This document shows, piece after piece, positions 28,347 to 36,616 of a stretch of 64,000 nt of DNA. The translations under genes were made by a program, and so were the position numbers. Source of the DNA: Arthrobacter sp. KBS0703 (GTDB taxonomy: Bacteria; Actinomycetota; Actinomycetes; Actinomycetales; Micrococcaceae); NCBI RefSeq assembly GCF_002008315.2, contig NZ_MVDG02000001.1, positions 4,278,001 through 4,342,000 of the forward strand, given 5' to 3'. The stretch's first letter is position 1. The number at the start of each line of letters is the position of its first letter. The notes beneath the pieces are model-generated. The model was not told the DNA's origin. It did no database searches and saw nothing but the letters and a program-made list of their open reading frames with translations.

Positions 28347-29501
28347 TCAGGGGAGCGCGTACACGCGGCGGGCGTTATCGCGTGCGATGAGTTGCACGAT
28401 CTTGCGGGCGTCCGCCTCCGACCAGTCGCCGTCGTCGATCCATCCGCCGACCACCTTGGTGATGGCGTTCCGCCAGAGTCTCGCCCCAAGGTAGTGGAGT
28501 TCGGCCGGGCCGTATGCGTCGGAGGAGTAGAGGATTTTTGGAAAGGGGGCCAGTTCGAATGTGCGGGCCACGAGGTCCGGGCTCCGTGCCCCGGTGAAGT
28601 TCAGGGCAAGGCCGATGTCGATGTAGACGTTCTCGAAAGCGTGCGCCAAATAGCCGGCCTCGCGCTCGAACGGATAGCAGTGGAGCAGCATGATCGGCGT
28701 GCCCCGGATTTCGGGGGAACGGAGAAAGTCCAGGAGGTACAGGGGATTGGTTTTGTGGAGGTCCAGGTCGCGGTCACCGAATCCGACGTGGAACTGCAGC
28801 GGAAGCTTCATGGACGCCGCCGTATGCATCCCGTGGGCCATGAGGGTCACGTCGGTGAGCTTCGCCCTGATGCCGGCGCCCGCTTTCTCGTGCCAGCGCT
28901 CCTGCCAGCGCCGGGCTGCTTCGGCGACCGCGGCGGGGGTGGGCCGGCTGAGATTCTGGTCGAATCCTGCGCGGTAGGCGAGAACTGTTTTGACGCCCAC
29001 GGCGCTGCGCGTGAGCTCGTGCAGCCGCTGGCCGAACTCATCGACGTAACCTGCCGGGTCGGAAATCTCCTGGATCAATGACTCGGCGACCGCTTCCAGC
29101 CGAACGATCTCGTGGGTTCGCCCGCCGGAGGCGGCGGCCATCCCGGCCATGCCGAGGTAGTCAGCGGTATCCAATCCTGTATCGATCAGCCAGTCGCTCA
29201 CGCCGGCAGCCCGGGTCATGAGCCGGCTGACCTCGAGTTCTGCAAGCTCGGAGCGCCGTCTCCAGTAGTCAGCCGCTGAGGCGTGCCGCGGCAGATCGAG
29301 AATGCCGCTGCACCAGCGGCGGATGGCGAGCCCGATTTGCGTGTTGTAGGCGTCCCCAGGGTTGGCCAGAGGCTCGGTGTTCCCCTCATTGAGCGCGTTC
29401 TGAAAGCGTGACTCATCACCGTCGGCATGAAACGCGCCATGCACGTGGTGGTCAATAAGGCTGACGTGTTCGACGAAGTCCGGAAAGGAATTGCCCGCCA
29501 T
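28347..29501 (-). CDS. Amidohydrolase-2-type metal hydrolase (FluG N-domain-like)
   Basis: 384-residue TIM-barrel hydrolase. The first-strand metal motif is SLIDHHVHG. QFHVGFGDRD and LLHCYPFEREAGY supply later His ligands, and ILYSSDAYG supplies the C-terminal Asp. Its ATG overlaps the stop of the glutamine-synthetase-like gene by one base (TGATG), so the two are made together. The same two domains are fused in fungal/bacterial FluG-type proteins, so this is the split form. Its substrate is probably a gamma-glutamyl or related conjugate made by the partner; this is inference. Confidence 0.85.
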   Translation of the reverse strand: MAGNSFPDFVEHVSLIDHHVHGAFHADGDESRFQNALNEGNTEPLANPGDAYNTQIGLAIRRWCSGILDLPRHASAADYWRRRSELAELEVSRLMTRAAGVSDWLIDTGLDTADYLGMAGMAAASGGRTHEIVRLEAVAESLIQEISDPAGYVDEFGQRLHELTRSAVGVKTVLAYRAGFDQNLSRPTPAAVAEAARRWQERWHEKAGAGIRAKLTDVTLMAHGMHTAASMKLPLQFHVGFGDRDLDLHKTNPLYLLDFLRSPEIRGTPIMLLHCYPFEREAGYLAHAFENVYIDIGLALNFTGARSPDLVARTFELAPFPKILYSSDAYGPAELHYLGARLWRNAITKVVGGWIDDGDWSEADARKIVQLIARDNARRVYALP

Positions 29502-30865
29502 CAGATTGACCAGGCAAGGCGGAAGCGTTCGGCAAGTACGTCAGGCGCGAGTTCCGCGAAGGTCCGCTGTTCATAGCGCCGCACGGCCACCGTGGCATCC
29601 ACGACGGCGTCGCCGAGAAGCCCGCGTGCAAGGCGTGACTTGTCCAGCGTGTCGATGATGGCGGCGGGGGAGTTTGGGAGCAAACGGACGTTGGACCGGT
29701 GCCGCTCGTCTTCGGAAAGCCGTCCCGGGTCGTCCGGTACCTCCGCCGGAAGCTCGCGACCGCCGAGGATGCCGTCGAGGGCGAGCGCGAGGATGGCCGC
29801 GGAGGCCAGGTACACGTTGGCCGACGGGTCGATGATTTTCACCTCGACGTTGGCTCCGTGCGGATTGCTCGTGCCCTCGTTCAGAAAGCGCACTGAGGCT
29901 TCCCGGTTTTCCAGGCCCCAGCATAAGTAGGCACCCGACCACGTGCCGGGCGCCAGCCGGCTTCCGGACAGGACTGATCCCGTGAGGAAACCCTGCATAT
30001 CCGGGAGTCCTGCGATGATTCCTCCGATGGCGGCGCCTCCCTCGCCGGAGATGCCGTGCGGTCCGCTGCCGCCGGAGAACAGCGGCAGGCCGTTCTTTCG
30101 GAGCGAAAAGTGCTGGTGGGCGCCGTTTCCGACCGTGCCGGGAAAGGGCGAGGGGGAGAACGAGGCCTGCATGCTGTGGGCCCTGGCGACGATGCCAACG
30201 ATGATCTTGGCGAGGACCGCAGTGTCCGCGGCCTGAACGGGCGGGGCGGGGGGAAGGGAAAACTCGAACTGGTTCCTGCCGTACTCGGCGTGGATCTGCT
30301 CCATGGGGATGCCGGCCCGGTTCAGCGCCGACAGCAGATCGTCAAGGAATTCCGAGCGGTCCAGGAGCCCGGTGGCCCCGTACGGAACCCAGGGCGTGGT
30401 TTCCAGCGCTGAACCATCAGGGGAGACCAGGAAAAACTCAAGTTCGTGGCCGACGAGCGCCTGGTATCCGGCGCCGTTGAGACTGCCGTCGACACCGGCC
30501 AGAACGCTGCGGGTGCAGGCAGGGGAGGCGGCTCCGTTTTGTTCAAAAAGGCCGGCTGGTGCCCATGCCCGGCCGCCCCGCAGGACGCGGAGTCCCGCGA
30601 TGTCTATCTTGAGGCGCATATCGCCTACGGGGGTGATGCTGTCCGTGAACGCTATTCCGCCGTCGATGGTGAAGACATGCCAGACAGGGGCGGCACCCAT
30701 CCCGGATTCGTGGAAGGCTCCGAGCCGGGCCAACGGAACGCTCTTGGCCAGCGTGATGCCCGCAGCATTCACCACCGTGCCGATCACGGCGCGGACGCCG
30801 GCCTCCTGGAGCTCGCGATGTGCGCTGGATACGGAGGTTTCGTCGGCTGATGCGGTTTGGGTCAT
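29501..30865 (-). CDS. Glutamine-synthetase-family ligase (not housekeeping GlnA)
   Basis: 454 residues. The catalytic domain shows GHELEFFL, a metal/ATP region EYGRNQFEFSL, NGAHQHFS, and RFLNEGTSNPHGANVEVKII, so the metal-binding Glu and His residues are present. The N-terminal beta-grasp region starts VRAVIGTVVNAAGI and differs from GlnA. The usual GlnA adenylylation site is not recognisable. The start at 30865 is preferred over one ten codons upstream. It sits with an amidohydrolase in the arrangement used for glutamylation of amines or similar small molecules. The real substrate is unknown. Confidence 0.87.
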   Translation of the reverse strand: MTQTASADETSVSSAHRELQEAGVRAVIGTVVNAAGITLAKSVPLARLGAFHESGMGAAPVWHVFTIDGGIAFTDSITPVGDMRLKIDIAGLRVLRGGRAWAPAGLFEQNGAASPACTRSVLAGVDGSLNGAGYQALVGHELEFFLVSPDGSALETTPWVPYGATGLLDRSEFLDDLLSALNRAGIPMEQIHAEYGRNQFEFSLPPAPPVQAADTAVLAKIIVGIVARAHSMQASFSPSPFPGTVGNGAHQHFSLRKNGLPLFSGGSGPHGISGEGGAAIGGIIAGLPDMQGFLTGSVLSGSRLAPGTWSGAYLCWGLENREASVRFLNEGTSNPHGANVEVKIIDPSANVYLASAAILALALDGILGGRELPAEVPDDPGRLSEDERHRSNVRLLPNSPAAIIDTLDKSRLARGLLGDAVVDATVAVRRYEQRTFAELAPDVLAERFRLAWSI

Positions 30866-31078
30866 GCGCCTATCATGCGGTGCCTCCCCGGCCAATGAAA
30901 GGTTCAGAAATGTGCCGGGTTTGGGCCAGTGGGGGTAGCTCCGTTGGATGCGACGATTCCGCTGAAGCCGCCGCCGGAGAAGGCCAGAGCGTCGGTCCAG
31001 GCGGTGAACGCTCTCGGGGTGGGGATCACCTCGTCGACTCCTGTTCCGATGATGATGGCATTCAACAGCAGGCAGTTC

Positions 31079-31137
31079 GCTGTCCGGGTCTGCGCGTTGC
31101 TGGCAACTAAGCAGGCAACGCGCATCACCCGGACAGC
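31079..31137. terminator. Long interrupted inverted repeat after the 31-35 kb operon
   Basis: Outer arms GCTGTCCGGGT (31079-31089) and ACCCGGACAGC (31127-31137) and inner arms GCGCGTTGC (31092-31100) and GCAACGCGC (31115-31123) pair to a stem of about 20 bp. It starts 10 nt beyond the SDR stop. No T-run follows on the minus strand. It could be the operon terminator or the edge of an inserted block. The rest of 30866-31146 shows no convincing gene. Confidence 0.6.
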
Positions 31138-31146
31138 TTTCTGAAG

Positions 31147-31914
31147 CTAGATCGCGGTGTACCCGCCATCGATAATGATCTCCTGGCCAGTCAGATAGCT
31201 GGAAACGTCCGAAGCAAGGAACCTCACGAGCCCTGTAAGGTCCTCGGGTGTGGCCATACGGCCTTGAGGAATTCGAGAGATCCAGTCGGCTTCGAGGGAC
31301 GGTTCGCGTTCGATGATTTGCCGAGTCAGGTCAGTGAGAACGTACCCTGGGGCAATCGAGTTGACTCGGATGCCTGCCGCCGCCCACTCGACCGCCAAAG
31401 ACTTACCGAGGTGGGCGACCGCAGCCTTTGACGCGTTATACGACGCCGCCCATTGAGGCACATTCACGATGGATCCCGACATTGACGAGATGAATACTGC
31501 GCTCCCGGGCAAGCCGGCCGCGAGTAAGCCACGGCCGAATGACTGGGCCGCGAAGAATGTCCCGGTCAGATTCACGTCGATGACCTTGCGCCATTCATTG
31601 GCTGAAACGTCCACTGAATCGCCGTTGATTTCGATTCCCGCTGCGGTCAGGAGGACCTGCGGGACACCGAGCCCCTCACTGATTGCGTCGAAGGCAGCTG
31701 CGGTCGCGTCCTGGTCGGTGACATCGAGTTGCTGCCCTAAAGTTCGTACATGGTACTTATCAGCGATCTCTTGCGCGGTTTCTGCAACATTGTCAAGCAG
31801 ATCGAGCAGGGCAATGTTGGCGCCTTCCGATGCCAGCGACCGAGCGATCGCCAGGCCGATGCCGCGCGCTCCTCCGGTGATGACAGCGGTCTTGCCGTTG
31901 AGGTTGGTTTCCAT
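31147..31914 (-). CDS. SDR-family polyol/sugar dehydrogenase
   Basis: 255-residue classical short-chain dehydrogenase. The NAD(P) motif TGGARGIG lies at the N-terminus; catalytic Ser is in FISSMSGSIVN and the YxxxK pair in SYNASKAAV; PGYVLTDLT follows. AAGGAG lies 6-7 nt before the ATG at 31914, which rules out the much longer open frame. It is last in a five-gene operon with an isomerase, an epimerase, an FGGY kinase and YjbQ, so it probably oxidises a small polyol or its phosphate. Exact substrate unknown. Confidence 0.9.
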   Translation of the reverse strand: METNLNGKTAVITGGARGIGLAIARSLASEGANIALLDLLDNVAETAQEIADKYHVRTLGQQLDVTDQDATAAAFDAISEGLGVPQVLLTAAGIEINGDSVDVSANEWRKVIDVNLTGTFFAAQSFGRGLLAAGLPGSAVFISSMSGSIVNVPQWAASYNASKAAVAHLGKSLAVEWAAAGIRVNSIAPGYVLTDLTRQIIEREPSLEADWISRIPQGRMATPEDLTGLVRFLASDVSSYLTGQEIIIDGGYTAI

Positions 31915-31925
31915 TCTGTTTCTCC

Positions 31926-32654
31926 TTATTGGTGTTGATGATTGGTCGGCGCCGGGGCGTCGGTTTGGGCGTCGTCCCATCCGGCTCGGGCGGCGGCGAT
32001 GAACGACCGTGCGGCGGCACATGGGTTGTCCGCCGTGAGGACGCCGCTGGTCGAGCCGGTGCCGTCGGCGCCGGCGGCCATGATGGCCCGGGCAATCGAT
32101 GGTGACGCGACGCCGCCCGCGTGCATGACGAGCACATCCGGGTGTGCTTCCCGCATAACTGCAGTGGTGCCGGGAATCCATGCCCGGACGGCGTTGCCGG
32201 CGGTTCCGATGAGCTCGGGGGGTTCGAAGAGGACTGCGGTTGGACCCAGGGTGGTGTACCGGAAGGCGTCGGCTTCTGTTCCCGCGCATACGACTGTCTG
32301 TAGATCAACGGCCTGGGCCCGGTGAACCGTGCGGGCCAAGCTGTCGTTGTCTAGCGGGTTGCTGTCGTGGTTGAGCATTACTCCAGCGGCACCGGCGTCG
32401 ACGAGCGACTCAGCGGTCACGCGTCCTACGGAGTCGCCCGGCAGATCCGCGTCCATGCCTTGCGCGAAGACGAGAACGCCGGTGCGAAGATCGGCGATCG
32501 GGGCGACAAGCGCTATCGGCACCGTGAGGACCACTGCGACGTCGAACTCGCTGCCCGCGCGCCCAGCGGCGTGCGCAAGCGCTTCCAGCTCGGCGCGGCG
32601 GAGGAAGTTCTTCGGCCCGATCTCGAAGAACGGAGCGGTCAGTGCGGCCTTCAC
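31926..32654 (-). CDS. Archaeal-type triose-phosphate isomerase family protein
   Basis: 242-residue TIM barrel. The catalytic Glu is in LFEPPELIGTAG, the form seen in archaeal triose-phosphate isomerases rather than the bacterial YEPVWAIG; the expected His is in GVMLNHDSNPLD. The phosphate-binding end is visible as GGVASPSIARAIMAAGADGTGS. The ATG overlaps the upstream epimerase stop by 4 nt. In pathways for four-carbon polyols, TIM homologues isomerise tetrulose phosphates (EryH, LerI); a similar role fits this operon but is inference. A housekeeping function is unlikely given the context. Confidence 0.82.
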   Translation of the reverse strand: MKAALTAPFFEIGPKNFLRRAELEALAHAAGRAGSEFDVAVVLTVPIALVAPIADLRTGVLVFAQGMDADLPGDSVGRVTAESLVDAGAAGVMLNHDSNPLDNDSLARTVHRAQAVDLQTVVCAGTEADAFRYTTLGPTAVLFEPPELIGTAGNAVRAWIPGTTAVMREAHPDVLVMHAGGVASPSIARAIMAAGADGTGSTSGVLTADNPCAAARSFIAAARAGWDDAQTDAPAPTNHQHQ

Positions 32655-33457
32655 GCCTCGACAAGTTTCCGGAGATAGTTTGCGGTCGCGGGCAGCGTCG
32701 TCGATGCGTCACCCATGGTTGAGCATTCGAGGTTGAGGTATCCGTCATAGCCCACGTCGCGTAGCGCCGCGAAGATCTCTGGCCAGTTGAGGTGACCGTG
32801 GCCTGGCAGCAGGCGGTTGCTGTCCCCGAGATGCACATGGACGGTCCGGTCTCCGGCATCACGCAGCGCCTGCGCCGGGTCGGCTTCCTCGATCGACATG
32901 TGGAACAGGTCAGGCAGCAGACCGGCGTTGGGGTGCGCTACGTCATCGATGATCCTGATGTTGTCTGCCACCTGGTTCAGGTACCGGCTCTCGTACCGGT
33001 TGATTGGCTCCAGCAGGATGTGTGCCTCCGATCCGGCCACGAGGTCCAGCATCTCTCGGTAGAAAGCGAGGAACTCCTCGTGCTGCTGGGTGTTCAGCTG
33101 CTGGAAAGGTTCGAAGAGCGGCAGCGGGTTCTGCGAGCCGTATTCGAATTCGATCTCGGTGACAGCTCCGATCTCGGCGCAGACCGCTGCCGATTCCCGG
33201 TACATTGCCCGGCACTGCTCTCTGAGCGCCGCGTTCGGGGACATGGCCTTACCGTAGACATCGTCCGTCAGTACGAATTCCACCGGCCGAACACCGGTGC
33301 GGCTCTGCAGCGAGGTCAGCTCACGTCGGGTCTTGTCATCCCAGGTATCGAGCGGCTGAAACACTGCGATCCCCTCGTAGCCCCACTGCTTGAGCAGTTC
33401 AGCCTTCTCGGTCAGTGTTGTCCCCGGCACCATGGGGGACGAACAGCACAACTTCAT
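32651..33457 (-). CDS. Sugar-phosphate isomerase/epimerase (xylose-isomerase-like barrel)
   Basis: 268 residues, AP-endonuclease-2-type TIM barrel. Metal ligands are suggested by ILLEPINRYE (Glu), LLPDLFHMSIEE (Asp/His), VHVHLGDSNR (His) and GYLNLECS (Glu). The ATG at 33457 has GGAGGAG 6 nt upstream, which selects it over longer starts. It lies between the kinase and the TIM-type isomerase; EryC-like epimerases of tetrulose phosphates belong to this fold. The specific reaction is not proved. Confidence 0.85.
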   Translation of the reverse strand: MKLCCSSPMVPGTTLTEKAELLKQWGYEGIAVFQPLDTWDDKTRRELTSLQSRTGVRPVEFVLTDDVYGKAMSPNAALREQCRAMYRESAAVCAEIGAVTEIEFEYGSQNPLPLFEPFQQLNTQQHEEFLAFYREMLDLVAGSEAHILLEPINRYESRYLNQVADNIRIIDDVAHPNAGLLPDLFHMSIEEADPAQALRDAGDRTVHVHLGDSNRLLPGHGHLNWPEIFAALRDVGYDGYLNLECSTMGDASTTLPATANYLRKLVEA

Positions 33458-33512
33458 CTGTGTCTCCTCCGTTTTCATCGTGTCCTGCGTTTTCATGTGT
33501 CCTCCGTCGTGA

Positions 33513-34967
33513 TCAGCTTTGGTAAAGGCGGCGCAGATAGTCTGCGAAGAGCCGGTAACGTGCCTGCCGTGTTTCCGTTTGGGACGGCCGGTACCGGACC
33601 GTGGCGGGTGCATGCAGCTGGTTCGCGTCCTCGAGCCGGTTGAGCTTTCCGCCGGCGACAAGGGCCAGCACTGCGGCGCCGCGGCACGTTGCCTCGTGCT
33701 CGTCCGGGACGAGCACGTCCACTCCGCAGACGTCCGCCTTGAGCTGGTTCCAGAACGCGGAAGCGGCACCCCCGCCTGTCGAGACCATCCCGTGTGCGGG
33801 CTCAGGCGAGAGGTACTCGACATTGCGCCGGAGCAGGTGCGCGATTCCTTCCTCGACAGCGAAGGCCATGTCGATCTGGTCATGGCCGAGGTCGAGATTC
33901 AGGAACGCGCCCTTGGCGTCCGGGAAGTAGTCCGGTGGGTTTACCCCGGTGAGATAGGGCAGGAAGATTGGCGGTTCGCGGTATTCCCGGGATCCGAGCC
34001 GCTGCTCGAGCTCGTCGTAGGACATGCCGGCGAGGCCATGGCCTCGGAACCATTCCAAGGCTGCCCCGCCACCGTCGACGCCGCTGAACAGGACCGTGTC
34101 ACCGGGGCGGAGGCCAGAATGGAAGGAAACTTTCCGGTCCGCGTCGAACGACCACTCGTGATCGAGCAGAGAGAGGGAAAGAACCGTCCCTGCGGACTCG
34201 CTGACGATGCCAGCTGCATAGGAACCCGTGCCGGCCATGGCGCAGAAATGATCGAGCGCCCCCACGTTGACACGGTACCCGCTCGCGCCCGGCAGCCGGG
34301 TCACGACGTCCTCGGAAACCTGGCCCACCTCAGTCCCGGCCGGTACCACCTCCGGGAGAGAGCCGCCTGGAATCGAGCAGAAATCAAGCATCTCGTGCCA
34401 GTACATGCCGTTCGGCACGTCCCAGAAGTAGGTGAAACCACGAGTAGTGATCTCTCCGACGGCGATCCCGGTAAAACGCCTGACCAAGTCGTCCTTGATC
34501 ATGAGCACCGATCGAGCGGAGTCGAGCGTCGCTGGCTCGTGCCGCCCAAGCCAGCGCAGCTTCGCGGCCGGCCAGGTCGCAGATGGGAAGGGTTGACCCG
34601 TGACCGCGAACGCGTAATCAGTCCCGAACCGTTCGGCGAGTTCGGCTGCTTCGGCCACCGCACGATCGTCAAGCCAGGACATCCCCGGACGCACGGGCGT
34701 GCCCCTCCGGTCGTTGATCACGAGCGACTCAGCTTGCCCGGTGATGGCAATGACGGCCTCGTGTCGGGCAACATCGTCGCAGTTCGCCGCGCACTGGCCG
34801 ATCAGATCGAGCACGGTGTCGAACAGCTGTTCGGGATCGAACTCGACCCGAACGCCGTCACGAGCGTACACGGCGGGCGCCGAAGCGGTCCCAAGCCGGC
34901 GCAGCTGGTCGTCGTAGAGCACCACCTTCAGGTTGGTGGTGCCGACGTCCACTGCATAAACCAGCAC
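33513..34967 (-). CDS. FGGY-family carbohydrate kinase
   Basis: 484-residue ATP-dependent sugar/polyol kinase. The N-terminal phosphate loop is YAVDVGTTNLKVVLYD. The first FGGY domain contains AITGQAES and SWLDDRAV, and the C-terminal ATP site is STGGGAASAFWNQLKAD. The GTG at 34967, 2 nt after the yjbQ stop, is chosen as start because the conserved domain begins at once; the longer open frame overlaps yjbQ. It probably phosphorylates the operon's substrate (a polyol or ketose). The substrate is unknown; erythritol kinase and xylulokinase belong to this family. Confidence 0.9.
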   Translation of the reverse strand: MLVYAVDVGTTNLKVVLYDDQLRRLGTASAPAVYARDGVRVEFDPEQLFDTVLDLIGQCAANCDDVARHEAVIAITGQAESLVINDRRGTPVRPGMSWLDDRAVAEAAELAERFGTDYAFAVTGQPFPSATWPAAKLRWLGRHEPATLDSARSVLMIKDDLVRRFTGIAVGEITTRGFTYFWDVPNGMYWHEMLDFCSIPGGSLPEVVPAGTEVGQVSEDVVTRLPGASGYRVNVGALDHFCAMAGTGSYAAGIVSESAGTVLSLSLLDHEWSFDADRKVSFHSGLRPGDTVLFSGVDGGGAALEWFRGHGLAGMSYDELEQRLGSREYREPPIFLPYLTGVNPPDYFPDAKGAFLNLDLGHDQIDMAFAVEEGIAHLLRRNVEYLSPEPAHGMVSTGGGAASAFWNQLKADVCGVDVLVPDEHEATCRGAAVLALVAGGKLNRLEDANQLHAPATVRYRPSQTETRQARYRLFADYLRRLYQS

Positions 34968-34969
34968 CG

Positions 34970-35467
34970 TCAGCTGCCCAGAATCTGGAAGTGCACCGTG
35001 CGTGTACGCGCCCGAACAGAGTCGAGGTCCCCGAAGTACACGCGCCCAAACTCTCCGAGCACAAGCTCTCCCTCGACGATCGGGATGACCTCTGAACGGC
35101 CGAGGATTGAGGAGATGATATGCCCATCGGTGTTGAGCCCCCATTCCGGCAACTCGCTGCGCAGTTCGCCGGCATTTCGGATGTGGATCGGCCCCGGGTG
35201 AAGGTACTGCCCCTCATGTCGCGTCGTCGGCGCGATCTTGGCGAACACGTTCAAAGTGTCCTGCAGGAGCAGCTGAGTGCCGTAGTAAGTGGTGTCTTCG
35301 GACTCCTCCTGTATCACCACGCAGCAGCTGGTGTGTGGTGAATAGGCGATCGCGATCCCATCGGACACCCCGCTGTCCCGAACGAAGTCCTCTAGCTGGG
35401 ACGTCACATCGAAGAACTCCTGCCGTGCGGGAGTTTCAAGGGTGATCGATCGGCTCTGACTGGCCAT
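34970..35467 (-). CDS. YjbQ-family (UPF0047) protein
   Basis: 165 residues. Family features: AYSPHTSCCVVIQEE near the middle, the HPGPIHIRNAGELRS segment, and HIISSILGRSEVIPIVEGEL followed by the conserved terminal strand. The usual second His motif HxxAHL is replaced by GHIISS. Some members have weak thiamine-phosphate synthase activity, but the biological role is unsettled. Here it is the first gene of a sugar catabolic operon, divergent from a LysR regulator. I would not transfer the thiamine function. Confidence 0.88.
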   Translation of the reverse strand: MASQSRSITLETPARQEFFDVTSQLEDFVRDSGVSDGIAIAYSPHTSCCVVIQEESEDTTYYGTQLLLQDTLNVFAKIAPTTRHEGQYLHPGPIHIRNAGELRSELPEWGLNTDGHIISSILGRSEVIPIVEGELVLGEFGRVYFGDLDSVRARTRTVHFQILGS

Positions 35468-35556
35468 TGGGGGTTCCTACTTTCATGCATCCGGAAGACT
35501 CTGATCCAGTTTGTGGCCGCGTTCCGGGGGACGGAAGGTCGAAGTTACACTGAAGA

Positions 35557-35576
35557 GATAACTACTGCTTATCAAT
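35557..35576. promoter_or_regulatory. LysR-type operator (GATAA-N7-TTATC) at the yjbQ/lysR divergent promoter
   Basis: GATAACTACTGCTTATC (35557-35573) is a dyad with the T-N11-A spacing of LysR boxes. The right arm with flanks, TGCTTATCAAT (35566-35576), recurs exactly at 36506-36516 upstream of the permease, linking both promoters to the same regulator. Confidence 0.65.
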
Positions 35577-35588
35577 GGAGCTGGTGAC

Positions 35589-36494
35589 ATGCGGTCCTTA
35601 CCCGACGTGAGCCTGCGGCTGCTGCGGTACTTCGAGGTACTGGGCAGCGAGCTGAACTACCGGCGCGCGGCCGAGAAACTGTTCATCACGCAGCCGGCCC
35701 TGTCCGGGGCAATCCAGCAGCTCGAGCGGGCCATCGGTGATCGCCTGTTTGACCGTGATACTCGTTCGGTTGCTCTCACGAAGCTCGGGCGAGACTGGCT
35801 GCCCTATGTGCGGAAGGCCCTCGCTGAAGTTGACCTGGCACGCGAGGCTGTGGCGATGCTCGTCGACCATGCGCACGTGCGCATCGGCTATCTGATCGGC
35901 ACCGGCGCAGATCTACTGTTCCAGCTCCTCGATGGGGCAGATCGTGCCTTCCCCGATATCACCATCGAAACCGTCGAGTACGACTTCTCTGATCCAAGCG
36001 CCGGGCTCGCATCCGGAGCCACGGACATTGCCCTGCTACGACCACCCGTCGACGTACCGGGCCTGGAGATGGCGGTTGTCGCCGAAGAGTCCTGGGTCGC
36101 ATGCCTTCCACGCTCTCACCGCCTGGCGAACAGGTCCGAGCTACGCATCGAAGAGCTCCTGGATGAACCAATCATCGTGGCACCGCAATCCGCAGGACGC
36201 TGGCGCGACTACTGGCTCGCTGCGGACGCACGCCAAGGCAAGCCCCCAATAGTTGCGGCCGAGGCCGCAACATACGAAGCGGAAACCACGATGGTAGCCC
36301 GCGGAGTCGGACTGAGCTTCACGACGTCCTCAATGGTTCGTTTGTACGATCGGCCGGGTATTAAGTTCGTTCCGATCATCGACAGACCAACCAGCTTCAC
36401 CGCGGTCGCCTGGCGCCCGGAGCGTCTTTCAACGGCCATGCGCCCATTGGTGCAGCACATGCTCGGCCGACTGGTTCCCCGAAAGTCCGCCTGA
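35589..36494 (+). CDS. LysR-family transcriptional regulator
   Basis: 301 residues. N-terminal winged helix: RRAAEKLFITQPALSGAIQQ then LERAIGDRLFDRD. The effector domain begins near residue 90 (VRIGYLIGTGADLLFQLL) and has the two-lobe form. It is divergent from the yjbQ operon and followed by the APC permease; recurring TTATCAAT sites suggest it controls both. The inducer would be the operon's unknown substrate. Confidence 0.92.
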   Translation: MRSLPDVSLRLLRYFEVLGSELNYRRAAEKLFITQPALSGAIQQLERAIGDRLFDRDTRSVALTKLGRDWLPYVRKALAEVDLAREAVAMLVDHAHVRIGYLIGTGADLLFQLLDGADRAFPDITIETVEYDFSDPSAGLASGATDIALLRPPVDVPGLEMAVVAEESWVACLPRSHRLANRSELRIEELLDEPIIVAPQSAGRWRDYWLAADARQGKPPIVAAEAATYEAETTMVARGVGLSFTTSSMVRLYDRPGIKFVPIIDRPTSFTAVAWRPERLSTAMRPLVQHMLGRLVPRKSA

Positions 36495-36516
36495 CTTATC
36501 AGCCGTGCTTATCAAT
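36495..36516 (+). promoter_or_regulatory. Direct CTTATCA repeats upstream of the APC permease
   Basis: CTTATCA occurs at 36495-36501 and 36508-36514, 13 nt apart; the second is within TGCTTATCAAT, identical to part of the lysR/yjbQ operator. A palindrome ATTGATCAAT (36561-36570) lies nearer the gene. Confidence 0.5.
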
Positions 36517-36616
36517 AAATAGAAACTTTCACCTTCCGCGCCGTCCCCTCTGCTGGCTTCATTGATCAATAACAGGTCTTCCGGACCCGTCCAGCAATGA
36601 CGCGAGGAGAAACACC

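Noticed and set aside
28270..28350. Repeated GGGCCGGCTC-like units as a functional array
   Set aside because: Short, irregular GC-rich direct repeats in a spacer; may form a weak hairpin after the amidohydrolase gene but nothing supports a defined role.
30904..31144. Opposed ORFs of about 70 residues between the glutamine-synthetase-like gene and the SDR
   Set aside because: Both overlap the inverted repeat, have no ribosome binding site and resemble no protein I know.
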